From the NCBI GenBank assembly GCA_019242135.1, contig JAFAWC010000050.1, positions 1 to 12,966 on the forward strand: a stretch of DNA of 12,966 bases, given 5' to 3'. Positions 1 to 7,285 of the stretch are shown piece after piece; the first letter of the stretch is position 1, and every line of letters starts with the position of its first letter. The notes below the pieces were generated by a model, which saw only the letters and a list, made by a program, of their open reading frames with translations, was not told where the DNA came from and searched no databases. The position numbers and the translations under genes are program-made. Source of the stretch: Mycobacteriaceae bacterium. Lineage in GTDB: Bacteria > Actinomycetota > Actinomycetes > Mycobacteriales > Mycobacteriaceae.

Positions 1-434
1 TGTACACCGATCCGGACTCGGTGCTCGACACCAGCTTTGACGAACAGCACGACGAGATGATTGTCGTCAAAGAGATCCCGTTGTACTCGACATGTGAACA
101 CCACCTCGTCTCGTTCCACGGCGTGGCGCACGTCGGCTACATTCCGGGCGTGGATGGTCGGGTGACCGGGTTGTCAAAGATCGCACGCGTTGTCGACCTG
201 TACGCCAAGCGCCCCCAGGTCCAGGAGCGGCTGACCGGCCAGATCGCCGACGCGCTGATGCGAAAGCTCGACCCGCGCGGAGTGATCGTGATCGTGGAGG
301 CCGAGCACTTGTGCATGGCGATGCGCGGGGTTCGCAAACCCGGTGCGGTGACCACGACGTCGGCGGTCCGCGGGCAGTTCAAGTGCAACGCCGCGTCGCG
401 CGCCGAGGCCCTGGATCTGATCTTGCGCAGGTGA
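1..434 (+). CDS. folE: GTP cyclohydrolase I FolE, 3' part (5' end outside window)
   Basis: FolE converts GTP to 7,8-dihydroneopterin triphosphate, the first step of folate synthesis, in the cytoplasm as a homodecamer. The reading frame is open from base 3, so the gene begins before the window; the GTG at 21 is an internal Val codon (family sequence DPDSVLDT), not a start. The zinc site is visible: Cys at 93-95 followed by Glu-His-His, and the second Cys at 312-314 in [10 protein letters not shown]. The end matches M. tuberculosis FolE closely ([12 protein letters not shown]). The stop overlaps the GTG of folP in a GTGA (431-434), which indicates translational coupling. The upstream neighbour in M. 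tuberculosis is ftsH, not visible here. The identification rests on near-identity to the known mycobacterial protein as I recall it, and is secure. Confidence 0.97.
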   Translation, partial: YTDPDSVLDTSFDEQHDEMIVVKEIPLYSTCEHHLVSFHGVAHVGYIPGVDGRVTGLSKIARVVDLYAKRPQVQERLTGQIADALMRKLDPRGVIVIVEAEHLCMAMRGVRKPGAVTTTSAVRGQFKCNAASRAEALDLILRR

Positions 435-1258
435 GCCCGACACGCCTACAGGTGATGGGGGTCGTCAACGTCACCGATGACTCCTTCTCCGACGGGGGTT
501 TGTACCTCGACCCCGACCGCGCCGTCGATCGGGGGCTGGCCCTGGCTGCCGAGGGTGCTGCGATCGTCGACGTGGGTGGTGAGTCCACGCGACCGGGAGC
601 AATCCGAGTTGCCCCGGGGATCGAGGCCGCGCGCGTCGTACCGGTCATCAAAGAGATTGCTGCACAGGGGATTACTGTAAGCATCGACACGATGCGGTCC
701 GACGTCGCCGCTGCGGCTCTGGAGAACGGCGCTCGGATCGTCAACGACGTGTCGGGGGGTCGGGCCGACCCGAAAATGGCCTCACTGGTCGCTGAGGCGG
801 ATGTGCCATGGATTCTCATGCACTGGCGGTCGGTCAGCGCGGCGCACCGGCACGACGTACCCGAGTACCGTGATGTCGTCGCCGAGGTCAAGGCTGAGCT
901 GCTCGAAAACGTCGACGCTGCGACGTCGGCGGGGGTGGATGCAACGCGGTTGATCATCGACCCCGGATTGGGTTTCGCCAAGAATTCGCACCACAATTGG
1001 GCGCTGCTGCGCGCGCTGCCCGAGTTCGTCGCCAGCGGGATCCCGGTCCTGGTCGGCGCATCGCGTAAGCGGTTCCTGGGATCGCTGCTGGCCGACGAGG
1101 CCGGTGTGCGGGAGCCGGCCGGGCGGGAAACGGCCACCGCGGTGATCTCCGCATTGGCCGCGCTGCACGGCGCGTGGGGAGTGCGCGTCCACGATGTCCG
1201 GGCCACCGTCGACGCGCTCAAAGTGGTTCAGGCGTGGACGGCGGATCCCCGTGACTGA
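431..1258 (+). CDS. folP: Dihydropteroate synthase FolP1
   Basis: FolP condenses 6-hydroxymethyl-dihydropterin pyrophosphate with p-aminobenzoate to dihydropteroate; it is the sulfonamide target. The frame is open further upstream, but GTG at 431 is the right start: it gives 275 residues, overlaps the folE stop by four bases, and puts [16 protein letters not shown] at residues 8-23. Pterin and pABA site residues fall at M. tuberculosis numbering: Asp86 in SIDT, Asn105 in NDVSGG, Lys213 in GASRKRF. The GESTRPGA and DPGLGFAK motifs are also present. A TIM-barrel fold is expected from the family. It overlaps folB by 8 bp. The full catalytic set argues for the active FolP1 rather than the diverged paralogue FolP2; the folate-operon context agrees. 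Confidence 0.97.
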   Translation: MSPTRLQVMGVVNVTDDSFSDGGLYLDPDRAVDRGLALAAEGAAIVDVGGESTRPGAIRVAPGIEAARVVPVIKEIAAQGITVSIDTMRSDVAAAALENGARIVNDVSGGRADPKMASLVAEADVPWILMHWRSVSAAHRHDVPEYRDVVAEVKAELLENVDAATSAGVDATRLIIDPGLGFAKNSHHNWALLRALPEFVASGIPVLVGASRKRFLGSLLADEAGVREPAGRETATAVISALAALHGAWGVRVHDVRATVDALKVVQAWTADPRD

Positions 1259-1628
1259 CCGAATAGAGCTGCGCGGCTTGACAGTTCGAGGTCATCACGG
1301 TGTGCTCGAGCACGAACGCCGCGACGGTCAGAATTTCGTCATTGACCTCACCGTGTGGATCGACCTGGATGCGGCAGCTGCCAGCGACGATCTGGCCGAC
1401 ACGCTGGACTATAGCGATCTCGCACGGCGCGCGGCCGACATTGTGGGCGGTCCGGCGAGAAATCTGATCGAGGCGGTGGCCGCAGACATCGCCGAGGACG
1501 TGATGCGTGACGACCGGATCCATGCCGTCGAGGTGGTCGTGCACAAGCCACAGGCGCCAATCCCCTTGTCCTTCAATGACATCTCCGTAACCGCTCGCCG
1601 CGCTCGCCGTGTCGGGAAGATGCCGTGA
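1251..1628 (+). CDS. folB: Dihydroneopterin aldolase FolB
   Basis: FolB cleaves 7,8-dihydroneopterin to 6-hydroxymethyl-dihydropterin and glycolaldehyde, feeding FolK. The GTG at 1251 gives 125 residues starting [10 protein letters not shown], close to M. tuberculosis FolB, and overlaps the folP stop by 8 bp. An in-frame start at 1194 would add residues that lie inside folP and have no family counterpart. The active-site residues known in the M. tuberculosis enzyme sit at the same numbers: Glu22 (in LEHER), Tyr54 (in LDYSDL) and Lys99 (in VHKPQAPIP). The C-terminus is a few residues shorter than the tuberculosis protein as I recall it. Its stop overlaps the folK GTG in a GTGA. Confidence 0.96.
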   Translation: MTDRIELRGLTVRGHHGVLEHERRDGQNFVIDLTVWIDLDAAAASDDLADTLDYSDLARRAADIVGGPARNLIEAVAADIAEDVMRDDRIHAVEVVVHKPQAPIPLSFNDISVTARRARRVGKMP

Positions 1629-2146
1629 CTCGCGCCGTGCTGTCGATCGGGTCGAATGTGGGCGACCGGTTGGCCCGGCTGCAGTCGGTGGTCGACGGGT
1701 TCGGCCCGGCGGTGCTCGCGGTTTCGCCGGTATATGAAACGGTGCCGTGGGGCGGCGTCGAGCAAGGACCCTTTCTCAACGCGGTCCTCATCGCCGAGGA
1801 CAACCACTTGGACGCGCACGACTGGTTGCGGCTTGGCCAGCGGTTGGAGCAGGCTGCCCATCGCGTGCGGTCCCAGCAGTGGGGGCCGCGGACCCTGGAC
1901 GTGGACCTGGTCAGCTGTTCGGCCGCCGGAACCGAACTAGTCGTCCGGGAGCCGGATCTGACATTGCCCCACCCCTTCGCGCATCTGCGAGCCTTCGTGC
2001 TGGTGCCGTGGCTTGACATCGATCCCGATGCCCGGCTGACCGTCGCCGGGGAGCCCACGCCGCTGTCGCGGCTGCTAGAAGACATCGAGCCGGCAGATAA
2101 GGCCGGCGTGCTGCCGGCGCACCTGTTGCTGCGGTCCGGGATGTGA
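1625..2146 (+). CDS. folK: 6-hydroxymethyl-dihydropterin pyrophosphokinase FolK
   Basis: FolK (HPPK) transfers pyrophosphate from ATP to 6-hydroxymethyl-7,8-dihydropterin, making the FolP substrate. The 173-residue frame from GTG 1625 shows the N-terminal [10 protein letters not shown], the [17 protein letters not shown] segment, and the signature [13 protein letters not shown] with the paired metal-binding acids at Asp92 and Asp94. [16 protein letters not shown] follows. Start choice is fixed by the GTGA overlap with folB. It is the last enzyme of the four-gene folate block; the membrane-protein gene that follows starts one base after its stop, so the two are almost surely cotranscribed. Confidence 0.96.
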   Translation: MTRAVLSIGSNVGDRLARLQSVVDGFGPAVLAVSPVYETVPWGGVEQGPFLNAVLIAEDNHLDAHDWLRLGQRLEQAAHRVRSQQWGPRTLDVDLVSCSAAGTELVVREPDLTLPHPFAHLRAFVLVPWLDIDPDARLTVAGEPTPLSRLLEDIEPADKAGVLPAHLLLRSGM

Positions 2147-2147
2147 G

Positions 2148-2624
2148 ATGGGCCCGACTCGCAAGCGTGACCTCACGGCCGCGGCGGTCGCCGTTGCCGT
2201 GCTCGGCTATCTGCTCATGCTGGCGATCTACCCGCGGTGGGTTCCACCGATCACTTTGTGGACGGGTATCTCGTTGCTGGGTATCGCCGTGGTCGAGGTC
2301 GCGTGGGGCCGGTACGTGCGGGCGAAGATCAACGAGGCAGAGATCGGCGACGGCAGCGGCAGACTGCATCCGATCGCGGTCGCGCGCACCGTCATGATCG
2401 CGAAGGCGTCGGCATGGGTGGGCGCGCTCGTGCTCGGGTGGTGGCTTGGCGCGCTTGCTTATTTGCTGCCTCACCGAGCGCTGGGGGCCGCCGTGAATGA
2501 CACTCCCGGCGCAGTCGTCGCGGCCCTCAGCGCCCTGGCATTGATCATCGCGGCGCTGTGGCTGCAGCATTGCTGCGAAAAGCCGGAAGAACCACCCGAT
2601 AGCAGGGGGGCGACGGGTGACTAG
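2148..2624 (+). CDS. DUF3180 membrane protein (Rv3605c homologue)
   Basis: A 158-residue integral membrane protein with four predicted helices: about residues 10-27 (AVAVAVLGYLLMLAIYP), 31-53, 84-105 and 118-138. The loop between helices 2 and 3 is charged (RAKINEAEIGDGSGR). The C-terminus is short and polar, with a Cys-Cys pair near the end of helix 4. The sequence and its place straight after folK match M. tuberculosis Rv3605c and the actinobacterial DUF3180 family, whose function is unknown to me. The start ATG is one base after the folK stop. Persistent linkage to folate genes suggests a related or co-expressed membrane role, but nothing in the sequence shows an activity. Confidence 0.88.
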   Translation: MGPTRKRDLTAAAVAVAVLGYLLMLAIYPRWVPPITLWTGISLLGIAVVEVAWGRYVRAKINEAEIGDGSGRLHPIAVARTVMIAKASAWVGALVLGWWLGALAYLLPHRALGAAVNDTPGAVVAALSALALIIAALWLQHCCEKPEEPPDSRGATGD

Positions 2625-2665
2625 AATCGCCGGGTTGCCTCGACACGCGACGTGACCTCCCCGGG

Positions 2666-2677
2666 TACAGTCGCCCC
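2666..2677 (+). promoter_or_regulatory. Candidate leaderless promoter for the coiled-coil membrane protein
   Basis: A TANNNT-type -10 hexamer, TACAGT, lies at 2666-2671 and ends six bases before the ATG at 2678. That is the spacing expected if transcription starts at the A of the ATG, as in the many leaderless mycobacterial mRNAs. There is no Shine-Dalgarno-like sequence just upstream of the ATG (TCGCCCC). A -35-like TCGACA is at 2640-2645 but the 20-bp spacer is long. The gene follows a 53-bp gap after a tightly packed operon, which makes a separate promoter plausible. Not proven from sequence alone. Confidence 0.45.
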
Positions 2678-4006
2678 ATGACCGATCTGAGCCGCGGCGT
2701 CCGGTCTCGGCGCAGCGGCCGCAGGCCCGGTTGGCTGCTGTTGACAGTGTTGCTGGTCCTGGCCATCGCCGCAAGTTCCGCGTTGGTGTTCACCGAACGC
2801 GTCGAGCTGTTGAAGCTGGCTGTCATCCTGTCGCTATGGGCCGCGGCGGTGGCGGCGTTCGTCTCGGTCATCTACCGCAGGCAAAGCGACGTCGACAGGG
2901 CCAAGGCCCGGGACCTGAAGCTGGTGTACGACCTTCAGTTGGATCGCGAGATTTCGGCGCGGCGCGAATACGAGCTGGAGGTAGAGAGTCAGCTGCGTCG
3001 GGAGCTGGCCAGCGAACTGCGGGCTCAGGCCGCCGACGAGGTGGCCGCTCTGAGAGCCGAGCTGGCCGCACTTCGCAACAACCTCGAGATCCTGTTCGAC
3101 GCGGACCTGTCCCATCGCACGGCCATTGAAACCGAGCGCACGACTGTGCGGGCCTACAGCGACTGGCAGCGCGACGCTGATATCCGCGACGCGGGCAAGG
3201 CGCGGTTCGTCGCCTCAACGACCCAAGACGCCGACGACGGCAGCGAAAACGCCATCATCGACGTCCCCGAGGAGCCGCCGATACCCGAGGAGGACACCGG
3301 TCCGCAGCACGTTCAACCGATAGGCGGGTACGGCCGGTCCGAGCCGCCGCTCGAACCGTGGCCGACAGAGCGCGGCGGGCGTCACGGACGTCCCACGACC
3401 GACAAATGGCAACCCGTTCCCGCCGAAGGGCAGTGGTTACCCACGGGCGCGCCGGGCAGCAACTGGGTCACCCCTAACGGCACTCCCCACCAGCCAGAAC
3501 CTGAGCCAGCAGATACCCAGTGGGCAGTCCCGCAGGAGCCGCGTCGAGGGCGCCATTCCACCTCGGCCGAGACCACCGCAGCCGCCGGGCCGGCGACTGA
3601 GGGCACCTCCCGCTTGCGGGGGACGGAACCCCCAGCCGCCTGGCCGGTGAGTGACGGCACCGCCTACGTGCAGGGGACCGACACGAAAGCCGCCTGGCCG
3701 ACTGGGCGCACCTCCCGCTCGCGGGGGACGGAACCCGGAGCCGCCTGGCCGGCGACTGGGGGCACCTCCCGCTCGCGGGGGACGGAACCCGGAGCCGCCT
3801 TGGCGGCGACATCGGAACCTGGAGCCGCCACGGCCGCGCCCGCCGGACACGCGTACCCGACGACCGGCGACACCCCCGGTTTCGAGGGCGTGGGGGCTGC
3901 GCAGCATGGCGAGGGCCAGGGCCAGTCGGTGGCCGAATTGCTGGCCAGGCTGCAGGCTGGGGCGGGCCCCACCGGGGGTGGCCGTCGTCGGCGCCGCGAC
4001 GATTAA
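2678..4006 (+). CDS. Membrane-anchored coiled-coil protein with disordered repeat tail (Rv3604c homologue)
   Basis: A 442-residue protein of unknown function, matching M. tuberculosis Rv3604c in position and N-terminal sequence (DUF6779-like). After a basic start (RSRRSGRR) come two transmembrane helices, about residues 19-39 and 46-66. A long, heavily charged segment from about 70 to 155, rich in Glu, Arg, Leu and Ala, looks like a coiled coil. The remaining ~280 residues are Pro, Gly, Thr and Glu rich, low in hydrophobics and probably disordered, with an 18-residue tandem repeat near residues 302-372. It ends in a short ordered-looking stretch (QSVAELLARLQ) and a basic GGRRRRRDD tail. As I recall, the M. 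tuberculosis protein is shorter (about 400 residues), and the repeats could account for the difference. The architecture suggests a membrane scaffold with a cytoplasmic coiled coil; this is inference. Confidence 0.85.
   Translation: MTDLSRGVRSRRSGRRPGWLLLTVLLVLAIAASSALVFTERVELLKLAVILSLWAAAVAAFVSVIYRRQSDVDRAKARDLKLVYDLQLDREISARREYELEVESQLRRELASELRAQAADEVAALRAELAALRNNLEILFDADLSHRTAIETERTTVRAYSDWQRDADIRDAGKARFVASTTQDADDGSENAIIDVPEEPPIPEEDTGPQHVQPIGGYGRSEPPLEPWPTERGGRHGRPTTDKWQPVPAEGQWLPTGAPGSNWVTPNGTPHQPEPEPADTQWAVPQEPRRGRHSTSAETTAAAGPATEGTSRLRGTEPPAAWPVSDGTAYVQGTDTKAAWPTGRTSRSRGTEPGAAWPATGGTSRSRGTEPGAALAATSEPGAATAAPAGHAYPTTGDTPGFEGVGAAQHGEGQGQSVAELLARLQAGAGPTGGGRRRRRDD
3581..3823 (+). repeat. 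In-frame 54-bp tandem repeat in the Rv3604c-like gene
   Basis: Four units encode an 18-residue motif, best copy AAWPATGGTSRSRGTEPG: 3581-3634, 3635-3688 (the most diverged), 3689-3739 (one codon short) and 3740-3793. A truncated fifth copy (AALAATSEPG) is at 3794-3823. Units 3 and 4 are nearly identical at the DNA level, including synonymous positions, which points to recent duplication. All lengths are multiples of three, so the frame is kept. Confidence 0.9.
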
Positions 4007-4083
4007 GCTACCCTTTGGGGGACCGTCCGGTACCCGCCTGGCAGGACCGGAACGAATTCCGACACATTGCGAGGTCGTCTGCG

Positions 4084-5040
4084 ATGGAGCAGGTCTCCGC
4101 GCGCGGGTGGTGCCCCCCCGACGGACTGCGGCCGGCCAGACTCTCGGTGGGCATCGTCTCCGCCGGCAGGGTCGGCGCCGCCGTCGGCTCAGCGCTGGAG
4201 CGCGCGGGCCACGTGGTCGTGGCATGCAGCGCGGTGTCGCGTGCGTCACTTGAGCGCGCCCACCGCGATCTTCCGGACACCGCGGTCCTGCCCGTGCATG
4301 AGGTGGCCGCACGCGGTGAGTTATTGCTGCTGGCGGTGCCCGATACCGAGCTTGCCAGCGTAGTGGCGGGACTGGCTGCGACCCGCGCGGTGCGCCCGCG
4401 CACGATCGTCGTACACACTTCGGGCGCCAACGGAATCGGTGTGTTGGCGCCGTTGACGCAGCAGGGTTGCCTCCCGCTGGCGATCCATCCCGCGATGACA
4501 TTCACCGGCTCGGAGGAGGACGTGGACCGGCTGTCGAACGCCTGTTTCGGCATCACCGCGGCCGATGACGTCGGCTACGCGATCGGTCAGTCGTTAGTCC
4601 TCGAGATCGGCGGAGAACCGTTCCGGGTACGTGAGGACGCCCGAACGCTCTATCACGCCGCGCTCGCGCATGCGAGCAACCATGTCGTGACCGTTGTCGC
4701 CGACGCGCTGGAAGCGCTGCGCGCGGCACTGTGGGGACAGGAGTTACTGGGTCAGCAGCTTGTCGATGACGCGCCGGGAGGAATCGCAGAACGGGTGATC
4801 GGCCCGCTCACCCGGGCTGCGGTCGAGAACACCCTGCAGCGCGGACAGGCGGCGTTGACCGGTCCGGTTGCTCGCGGGGACGCCGACGCCGTCGCGGCCC
4901 ACCTGCAGGCGTTGTCCGAGGTCGAGCCGCAGCTCGCCGAGGCGTACCGGGCCAACTCGCAGCGCACCGCTCAGCGTGTTCACGCTCCCGCGAAAATATT
5001 TGCGGCCCTCGAAGTTTCGTCGGACAGGATGGACCGATGA
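4084..5040 (+). CDS. Rossmann-like/DUF2520 protein (Rv3603c homologue), pantothenate operon
   Basis: A 318-residue NAD(P)-binding-type protein. The N-terminal Rossmann segment shows LSVGIVSAGRVGAAVGSALE at about residues 20-39, followed by a strand with LLLLAVPDTELASVV and IVVHTSGANG, as in 6-phosphogluconate-dehydrogenase-like folds. The C-terminal half is helical (DUF2520) with conserved-looking IHPAMTFTG and YHAALAHASNHVVT. The ATG at 4084 is preferred: GAGG lies nine bases upstream (4071-4074), whereas the open frame back to a TTG at 4015 has no such support. It precedes panC and panD, as in M. tuberculosis. DUF2520 proteins next to pan genes include, as far as I recall, the ketopantoate reductase PanG of Francisella, so ketopantoate reduction is a reasonable guess but is not shown. 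The last codons and the stop lie in an interspersed repeat. Confidence 0.87.
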   Translation: MEQVSARGWCPPDGLRPARLSVGIVSAGRVGAAVGSALERAGHVVVACSAVSRASLERAHRDLPDTAVLPVHEVAARGELLLLAVPDTELASVVAGLAATRAVRPRTIVVHTSGANGIGVLAPLTQQGCLPLAIHPAMTFTGSEEDVDRLSNACFGITAADDVGYAIGQSLVLEIGGEPFRVREDARTLYHAALAHASNHVVTVVADALEALRAALWGQELLGQQLVDDAPGGIAERVIGPLTRAAVENTLQRGQAALTGPVARGDADAVAAHLQALSEVEPQLAEAYRANSQRTAQRVHAPAKIFAALEVSSDRMDR

Positions 5041-5097
5041 GTCGGCGCGCGAAGAGGAAATGGCACCGATGAGCGCTTGCGCGAACAGGAAATGGCA
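5034..5097 (+). repeat. Two tandem 32-bp ATGA-containing repeat units between the DUF2520 gene and panC
   Basis: Unit 1 is 5034-5065 and unit 2 is 5066-5097. Both begin CCGATGAG and end AGGAAATGGCA; they differ mainly in the middle. A decayed piece of a preceding unit (GGACAGGATGGA) is seen at 5022-5033, inside the end of the upstream gene. The stop of the DUF2520 gene is the TGA in unit 1. Related units recur at 8738-8830 and 8971-9102. The organisation resembles mycobacterial interspersed repetitive units (MIRUs), which place overlapping starts and stops between cotranscribed genes; I cannot confirm that the sequence belongs to that family. Confidence 0.85.
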
Positions 5098-5113
5098 CCG
5101 CGGTGACAACTAA
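5037..5113 (+). other. Chain of two micro-ORFs bridging the DUF2520 gene and panC
   Basis: The repeat creates a relay of overlapping frames. ATG 5037 overlaps the DUF2520 stop (ATGA 5037-5040) and encodes 11 residues, MSRRAKRKWHR, stopping at 5070-5072. ATG 5069 overlaps that stop (ATGA 5069-5072) and encodes 14 residues, [14 protein letters not shown], stopping at 5111-5113, past the panC start at 5103. Both peptides share RKWHR because they come from repeat copies. The likely role, if any, is translational coupling across the gap rather than the peptides themselves. Translation is not demonstrated. Confidence 0.4.
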
Positions 5114-6038
5114 GGCTGACCAGCAATTCCATTCCGGCCGGCTCAACGCCTACGAGACACCGAACGCCGTCGGCGAGGTGACCCGTGCGCTGCGCCAAAC
5201 CGGCCGCCGGGTGATGCTCGTGCCGACGATGGGCGCCCTCCACGACGGCCACCTCGCGTTGGTCCGCGCCGCCAAGCGGGTGCCCGGGTCGGTGGTGGTG
5301 GTTTCGATCTTCGTCAACCCGTTGCAGTTCGGCGCGGGCGAGGACCTCGAGCGGTATCCCCGCACCACGAACACCGACCTTGAACTACTGCGCGCGGAGG
5401 GCGTCGAGGTGGTGTTCGCGCCGAGTGCCGAGGCGATGTACCCCGACGGAGTTCGCACGTTGGTCCAGCCCGGTCCGTTGGCTGGCGAACTCGAAGGCGC
5501 CTCGCGCCCTGGGCATTTCGCTGGTGTGCTCACCGTTGTGTTGAAGCTGCTGCAGATCATCGCACCGGATCAAGCGTTCTTCGGTGAGAAGGACTATCAA
5601 CAGCTTGTCCTGATTCGACAGATGGTCGCCGACTTCAACCTGGATGTCCGCATCACGGGCGTACCGACCGTCCGGGAAGCCGACGGACTGGCGCTGTCCT
5701 CACGCAACCTCTTCCTGAGCCCGGCCGACCGTGAGCAGGCCGGCGCGCTGTCCGCGGCGCTGCTGGCCGGAATGTATGCCGCGCCGGGCGGAATAGAAGC
5801 CGCTCTGGACGCCGCCCGAGCAGTGCTCGAGGAGGTACCGGCGATCGCCGTCGACTACCTCGACATGCGCGGACCCGCGTTGGAACAAGCGCCCGGCACC
5901 GGACCAGGGCGTCTGCTGGTTGCCGCACGTCTCGGGCATACCCGGCTCATCGACAATATCGCAGTCGATATCGCCGGCACCGACGGGCATTCGCTTAGCG
6001 GGCCGGACGATTATCACGAATTACCATGGAGGAACTGA
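5103..6038 (+). CDS. panC: Pantothenate synthetase PanC
   Basis: PanC joins pantoate and beta-alanine with ATP, through a pantoyl-adenylate, to make pantothenate in the cytoplasm. The 311 residues are close to the 309 of the M. tuberculosis enzyme. The HIGH-like motif MGALHDGH holds His47 and His50 (His44 and His47 in M. tuberculosis, a constant +3 shift). Also visible are [19 protein letters not shown] and the KMSKS-loop equivalent LSSRN. GTG 5103 starts the frame just after two repeat units; no good Shine-Dalgarno is nearby (AGG lies 13 bases away), so coupling through the upstream micro-ORFs may matter. The stop overlaps the panD ATG (TGATG). Beta-alanine comes from PanD next door. Confidence 0.96.
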   Translation: MTTKADQQFHSGRLNAYETPNAVGEVTRALRQTGRRVMLVPTMGALHDGHLALVRAAKRVPGSVVVVSIFVNPLQFGAGEDLERYPRTTNTDLELLRAEGVEVVFAPSAEAMYPDGVRTLVQPGPLAGELEGASRPGHFAGVLTVVLKLLQIIAPDQAFFGEKDYQQLVLIRQMVADFNLDVRITGVPTVREADGLALSSRNLFLSPADREQAGALSAALLAGMYAAPGGIEAALDAARAVLEEVPAIAVDYLDMRGPALEQAPGTGPGRLLVAARLGHTRLIDNIAVDIAGTDGHSLSGPDDYHELPWRN

Positions 6039-6469
6039 TGTTACGCACCATGCTGAAATCGAAGATCCATCGCGCCACCGTCACCGAGGCGGACCTGCAC
6101 TACGTCGGATCAGTCACCATCGACGCCGACCTGATGGAGGCCGCCGACCTCCTCGAGGGTGAGCAGGTGACGATCGTTGACGTGACCAACGGCGCACGGC
6201 TGGTCACGTATGCGATCACCGGACGGCGGGGCAGCGGCGTCATCGGGATCAACGGTGCCGCAGCTCATCTCGTTCATCCGGGTGACATCGTGATCCTGAT
6301 CGCCTATGGAACGATGACCGATGCCGAGTCTCGCAACTGCCGGCCGCGGATCGTGTTCGTCGACGCCGAGAACCGACAGGTCGATGTCGGTTCCGATCCG
6401 GCATATGTGCCCGCTCGGTACGATACTGCTGACGCGACCAGCATGACGTACCTGCTATCGCCTCGCTAA
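6038..6469 (+). CDS. panD: Aspartate 1-decarboxylase PanD proenzyme
   Basis: PanD decarboxylates aspartate to beta-alanine, the second PanC substrate. The proenzyme cleaves itself between Gly24 and Ser25 to form the pyruvoyl cofactor; HYVGS (residues 21-25) is present at exactly that place. The ATG at 6038 is chosen because GGAGG (6028-6032) lies five bases upstream, it overlaps the panC stop, and it starts [16 protein letters not shown] as in M. tuberculosis. An ATG at 6026 would add four residues and lacks this support. The product is 143 residues; the catalytic core is conserved while the C-terminal tail after about residue 110 diverges, as is usual in mycobacteria. In M. tuberculosis PanD is a target of pyrazinoic acid and its C-terminus carries resistance changes. 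Confidence 0.96.
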   Translation: MLRTMLKSKIHRATVTEADLHYVGSVTIDADLMEAADLLEGEQVTIVDVTNGARLVTYAITGRRGSGVIGINGAAAHLVHPGDIVILIAYGTMTDAESRNCRPRIVFVDAENRQVDVGSDPAYVPARYDTADATSMTYLLSPR

Positions 6470-7285
6470 ATGCTTCTCGCAATCGACGTCCGCAACACGC
6501 ATACCGTCGTCGGCTTGATCGCCGGCTCGGACGCACACGCAAAGGTCGTACAGCACTGGCGCATCCGCACCGAATCCGAGGCCACGTCCGATGAGATTGC
6601 CCTGGCGATCGACGGGCTGATTGGCGACGACTCCGAGCGGCTCACTGGTGCCGTCGGCCTTTCCACAGTGCCCTCGATTTTGCATGAACTGCGTGAGATG
6701 TTGGACCAGTACTGGCCGTCGGTTCCGCACGTGCTGATCGAGCCGGGCGTGCGTACCGGCATTCCGCTGTTGGTGGACAATCCGAAGGAGGTCGGCGCCG
6801 ACCGAATCGTCAACTGCCTTGCGGCGTACCAGAAGTACAGCAAAGCAGCGATCGTCGTGGACTTCGGTTCGTCGATATGTGTCGATGTGGTGTCGGCGAA
6901 GGGTGAATTCCTCGGCGGGGCGATCGCTCCCGGCGTGGAGGTTTCCTCCGACGCCGCGGCGGCACGCTCGGCCGCACTGCGTCGCGTCGAGCTGACCCGC
7001 CCGCGCAGTGTTGTCGGTAAAAACACCGTTGAATGCATGCAGGCGGGTGCTGTGTTCGGCTTCGCCGGATTGGTTGACGGCTTGGTGCAGCGAATCCGCG
7101 ACGACGTCCACGGTTTCGAGGGCGACGACGTGAGTGTGGTCGCAACCGGTCACATCGCACCCCTGCTTTTGCCCGACATGCACACGGCCGCGGTCTACGA
7201 CCGGCACCTCACGCTGGACGGGCTGCGGCTGGTGTTCGAGCGCAACCGCGACAGTCAGCGTGGCAAACTCCGGCAGGCTCGCTAG
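6470..7285 (+). CDS. coaX: Type III pantothenate kinase-like CoaX
   Basis: A 271-residue ASKHA-fold protein nearly identical to M. tuberculosis Rv3600c. Type III pantothenate kinases phosphorylate pantothenate as the first step of CoA synthesis. Visible motifs: the N-terminal phosphate loop [10 protein letters not shown] (Asp6 to Gly15), [17 protein letters not shown] with the probable catalytic Asp111, the second loop [11 protein letters not shown] (Asp131 onward), and GGAIAPGV. The first loop has Arg8 where most active enzymes have Gly (DxGNT). The M. tuberculosis protein carries the same change and, as I recall, no pantothenate kinase activity was shown for it, the type I enzyme CoaA doing that work. 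The ATG abuts the panD stop (TAAATG), so it is coupled. Real kinase activity is uncertain; the family assignment is not. Confidence 0.93.
   Translation: MLLAIDVRNTHTVVGLIAGSDAHAKVVQHWRIRTESEATSDEIALAIDGLIGDDSERLTGAVGLSTVPSILHELREMLDQYWPSVPHVLIEPGVRTGIPLLVDNPKEVGADRIVNCLAAYQKYSKAAIVVDFGSSICVDVVSAKGEFLGGAIAPGVEVSSDAAAARSAALRRVELTRPRSVVGKNTVECMQAGAVFGFAGLVDGLVQRIRDDVHGFEGDDVSVVATGHIAPLLLPDMHTAAVYDRHLTLDGLRLVFERNRDSQRGKLRQAR

Noticed and set aside
379..1221. 280-codon minus-strand open frame opposite folP
   Set aside because: It is the shadow of a GC-rich real gene: Ser/Arg/Thr/Ala-rich, no recognisable domain and no ribosome-binding site, while folP on the plus strand is unmistakable.
2609..2631. 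GGCGA/TCGCC hairpin after DUF3180 as a terminator
   Set aside because: Only five base pairs with a 13-base loop and no T-run; too weak to call.
1911..2774. 287-codon minus-strand open frame across folK, DUF3180 and the next gene
   Set aside because: It crosses three plus-strand genes, has a biased Arg/Ala/Pro composition and no family features.
4015..4083. TTG 4015 as the start of the DUF2520 protein
   Set aside because: It lacks a ribosome-binding site and adds residues with no family counterpart; ATG 4084 has GAGG nine bases upstream.
3437..4501. 354-codon minus-strand open frame
   Set aside because: It spans two plus-strand genes and the gap between them, is Arg/Pro-rich and reflects the repeats on the other strand; no domain is recognisable.
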